Translations under genes and position numbers: made by a program
Part shown: positions 7,601 through 7,733 of the stretch, piece after piece
Position numbering within the stretch: the first letter of the stretch is position 1
Layout: the number at the start of each line of letters is the position of its first letter
NCBI GenBank assembly: GCA_026391935.1
Contig: JAPLDC010000327.1
Location: 1 to 7,733, forward strand
Direction: 5' to 3'
Source: Bacteroidota bacterium
Lineage (GTDB): Bacteria; Bacteroidota; Bacteroidia; 2-12-FULL-35-15
DNA: 7,733 nucleotides
Notes under the pieces: model-generated
The model's input: only the letters and a program-made list of their open reading frames with translations
Databases searched by the model: none
Told to the model about the DNA's origin: nothing

Positions 7601-7733
7601 AAAAACAAAAATTCAAACCATTTCGTATTATAAATAATGGCTCTGGCAGTTTCTGTGTCATATTTGTCCTCGACAAATGTACCAGTAGCCATAGCTGTTG
7701 CAAGTATAACAAGCAAAACAATTGTAAGTTTTG
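4603..7733 (-). CDS. ccsBA: Fused System II cytochrome c synthase CcsBA (ResB-CcsA), N-terminus beyond the window
   Basis: Inner-membrane holocytochrome c synthase that exports haem and joins it to CXXCH motifs of periplasmic apocytochromes. Numbering from the TTG at 7714-7716, the ResB/CcsB half covers about 1-470: helices near 1-13, 33-50 and 61-78, the conserved GAGITRYFGFEGNMHIREGE, a large periplasmic domain, and helices near 412-430 and 452-469. A long soluble linker (about 470-722, including GRLEPLNSLA) leads to the CcsA/CcmF half (about 723-1022). There the haem-binding WWD motif is WGRYWGWDAKETW (929-941). The four expected haem-ligand histidines fit H66 and H954 (membrane) and H856 and H994 (periplasmic). 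Their spacing within the CcsA half agrees with what I recall for Helicobacter hepaticus CcsBA. The frame stays open upstream of the TTG through residues KLTIV to the right edge, and that TTG would begin inside the first helix. The true start therefore lies off-window, probably 10-20 codons further. It leads the operon with the two lipoprotein genes. Confidence 0.95.
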   Translation of the reverse strand, partial: KLTIVLLVILATAMATGTFVEDKYDTETARAIIYNTKWFEFLFLLLAFNFIGHIKMYNMLRREKISGLIFHLAFVVMIFGAGITRYFGFEGNMHIREGEASNILFSSEPVLKVSATDKGTAFNKDFIVNFGEYADNKFQTEIPSNENVKIEVNCKEFIKNAVEATEENVAGGVDLLELIVATDNGRERYFVEKGDVKSFGNITIAYDNDKAEGALQVSDKSGQLQLISPYEIIRTTMAESVSDTILKDSLTEFKSRCVYATQGIVFVFKDFHKSAVKKIVSSEKEETGFDALIFDVTVKGKKFEAPLIYSPGQVAEFREFDFDGVKFKVAYGKNTIELPFSIHLNDFILERYAGSQSPSSYASEVTVVDSRSGTNLNHRIYMNNILDYDNFRFFQSSYDQDEKGTVLSVNHDFWGTWVSYLGYILLAVGFILTLFNKHSRFLMLRRGIVDIRKERKAGLLTIAFLVGFSSFVNSQNQNLPIVDATHADKFGHLITQTVDGRLEPLNSLAYDVLHKVARKDKFQIEGKGELDAMQTFLDMMVDPEFWKEQKIIYIKEQSVRDVLGISTKEASFLDFFDKEGKYKLQNYADEAFRKKPVEQNNFDKEVIKLDERANVLMMTFQGTILKIFPEVGKPDSKWISWDESGSIVPLTGVLTVINQDLQLQPLNYTNIMQVYMKDVFLAKTSGDYSKADKVLGYISSIQRQGASANILPSETKINAEVFYNKAQIFIVLKNVYAVLSMFLLLLAFIDNVRMKKSKIVSMLLNICIVLLGAAFLYQTFGMALRSYLLGYAPWSNGYEALILVSWGTLLAGFSFVRYSKITLAATALLAFFILMTAGHSSYDPQLTNLTPVLKSYWLIIHVAVLTISYGFLGLGFILGIMNLFIYLFKTKKNHERLDLLIFELTYINEMNLTIGLVLATIGTFLGGVWANESWGRYWGWDAKETWALVIVITYTILLHLRFIPKINGKYFFNVASVFSFGSVLMTFFGVNYFLSKGMHSYGAGDHAIFPVWAWILIGSIILLMVAAKIKETMINKFIDSQE

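Noticed and set aside
7527..7721. Minus-strand open frame of 64 codons overlapping the 5' part of ccsBA
   Set aside because: It is in another frame within the conserved ResB coding region, whose protein matches the family clearly. The overlap frame has no family features.

Overview
The window is an AT-rich stretch of bacterial DNA, and every gene I can support lies on the minus strand. It looks like Bacteroidota. The evidence is a very AT-rich base composition, no clear Shine-Dalgarno sequences before the starts, lipoproteins with Bacteroidota-style signal peptides, and a fused System II cytochrome c synthase (CcsBA) of the long form I associate with that phylum. I cannot name a genus. No RNA gene, insertion sequence, CRISPR array or origin was seen.

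Right half (about 2788-7733), read right to left: a probable three-gene operon. It begins with ccsBA, whose 5' end lies beyond the right edge. After 46 bp comes a lipoprotein with two tandem NrfJ-like domains and a C-terminal OB-fold-like domain. After a further 18 bp comes a small TPR lipoprotein. A clear intrinsic terminator (2788-2813) follows. CcsBA moves haem across the inner membrane and attaches it to apocytochromes c. The two lipoproteins would face the periplasm or outer membrane and are plausible helpers, by analogy with the NrfI/NrfJ pair of Wolinella and with the TPR proteins (NrfG, CcmH/CcmI) of System I. That role is inferred from context, not shown.

Left half (1-2652): two unrelated-looking polytopic membrane proteins of the GT-C glycosyltransferase type, separated by 78 bp. 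The first (1033-2652) is complete. The second (954 to the left edge) is cut off by the window. Both have the acidic dyad of GT-C enzymes just after the first membrane helix (WRDE and WADE) and an Arg-x-Tyr-type motif further on. They probably use polyprenyl-phosphate sugars, but neither substrate nor acceptor can be read from the sequence. The terminator separates them from the cytochrome operon, so the two halves are probably independent transcription units.

Noncoding DNA is limited to gaps of 18-245 bp. The two larger gaps hold the terminator, a 9-bp direct repeat and an AT-rich hairpin. Nothing here amounts to a clearly new system. The most interesting item is the ccsBA / NrfJ-like / TPR lipoprotein cluster.
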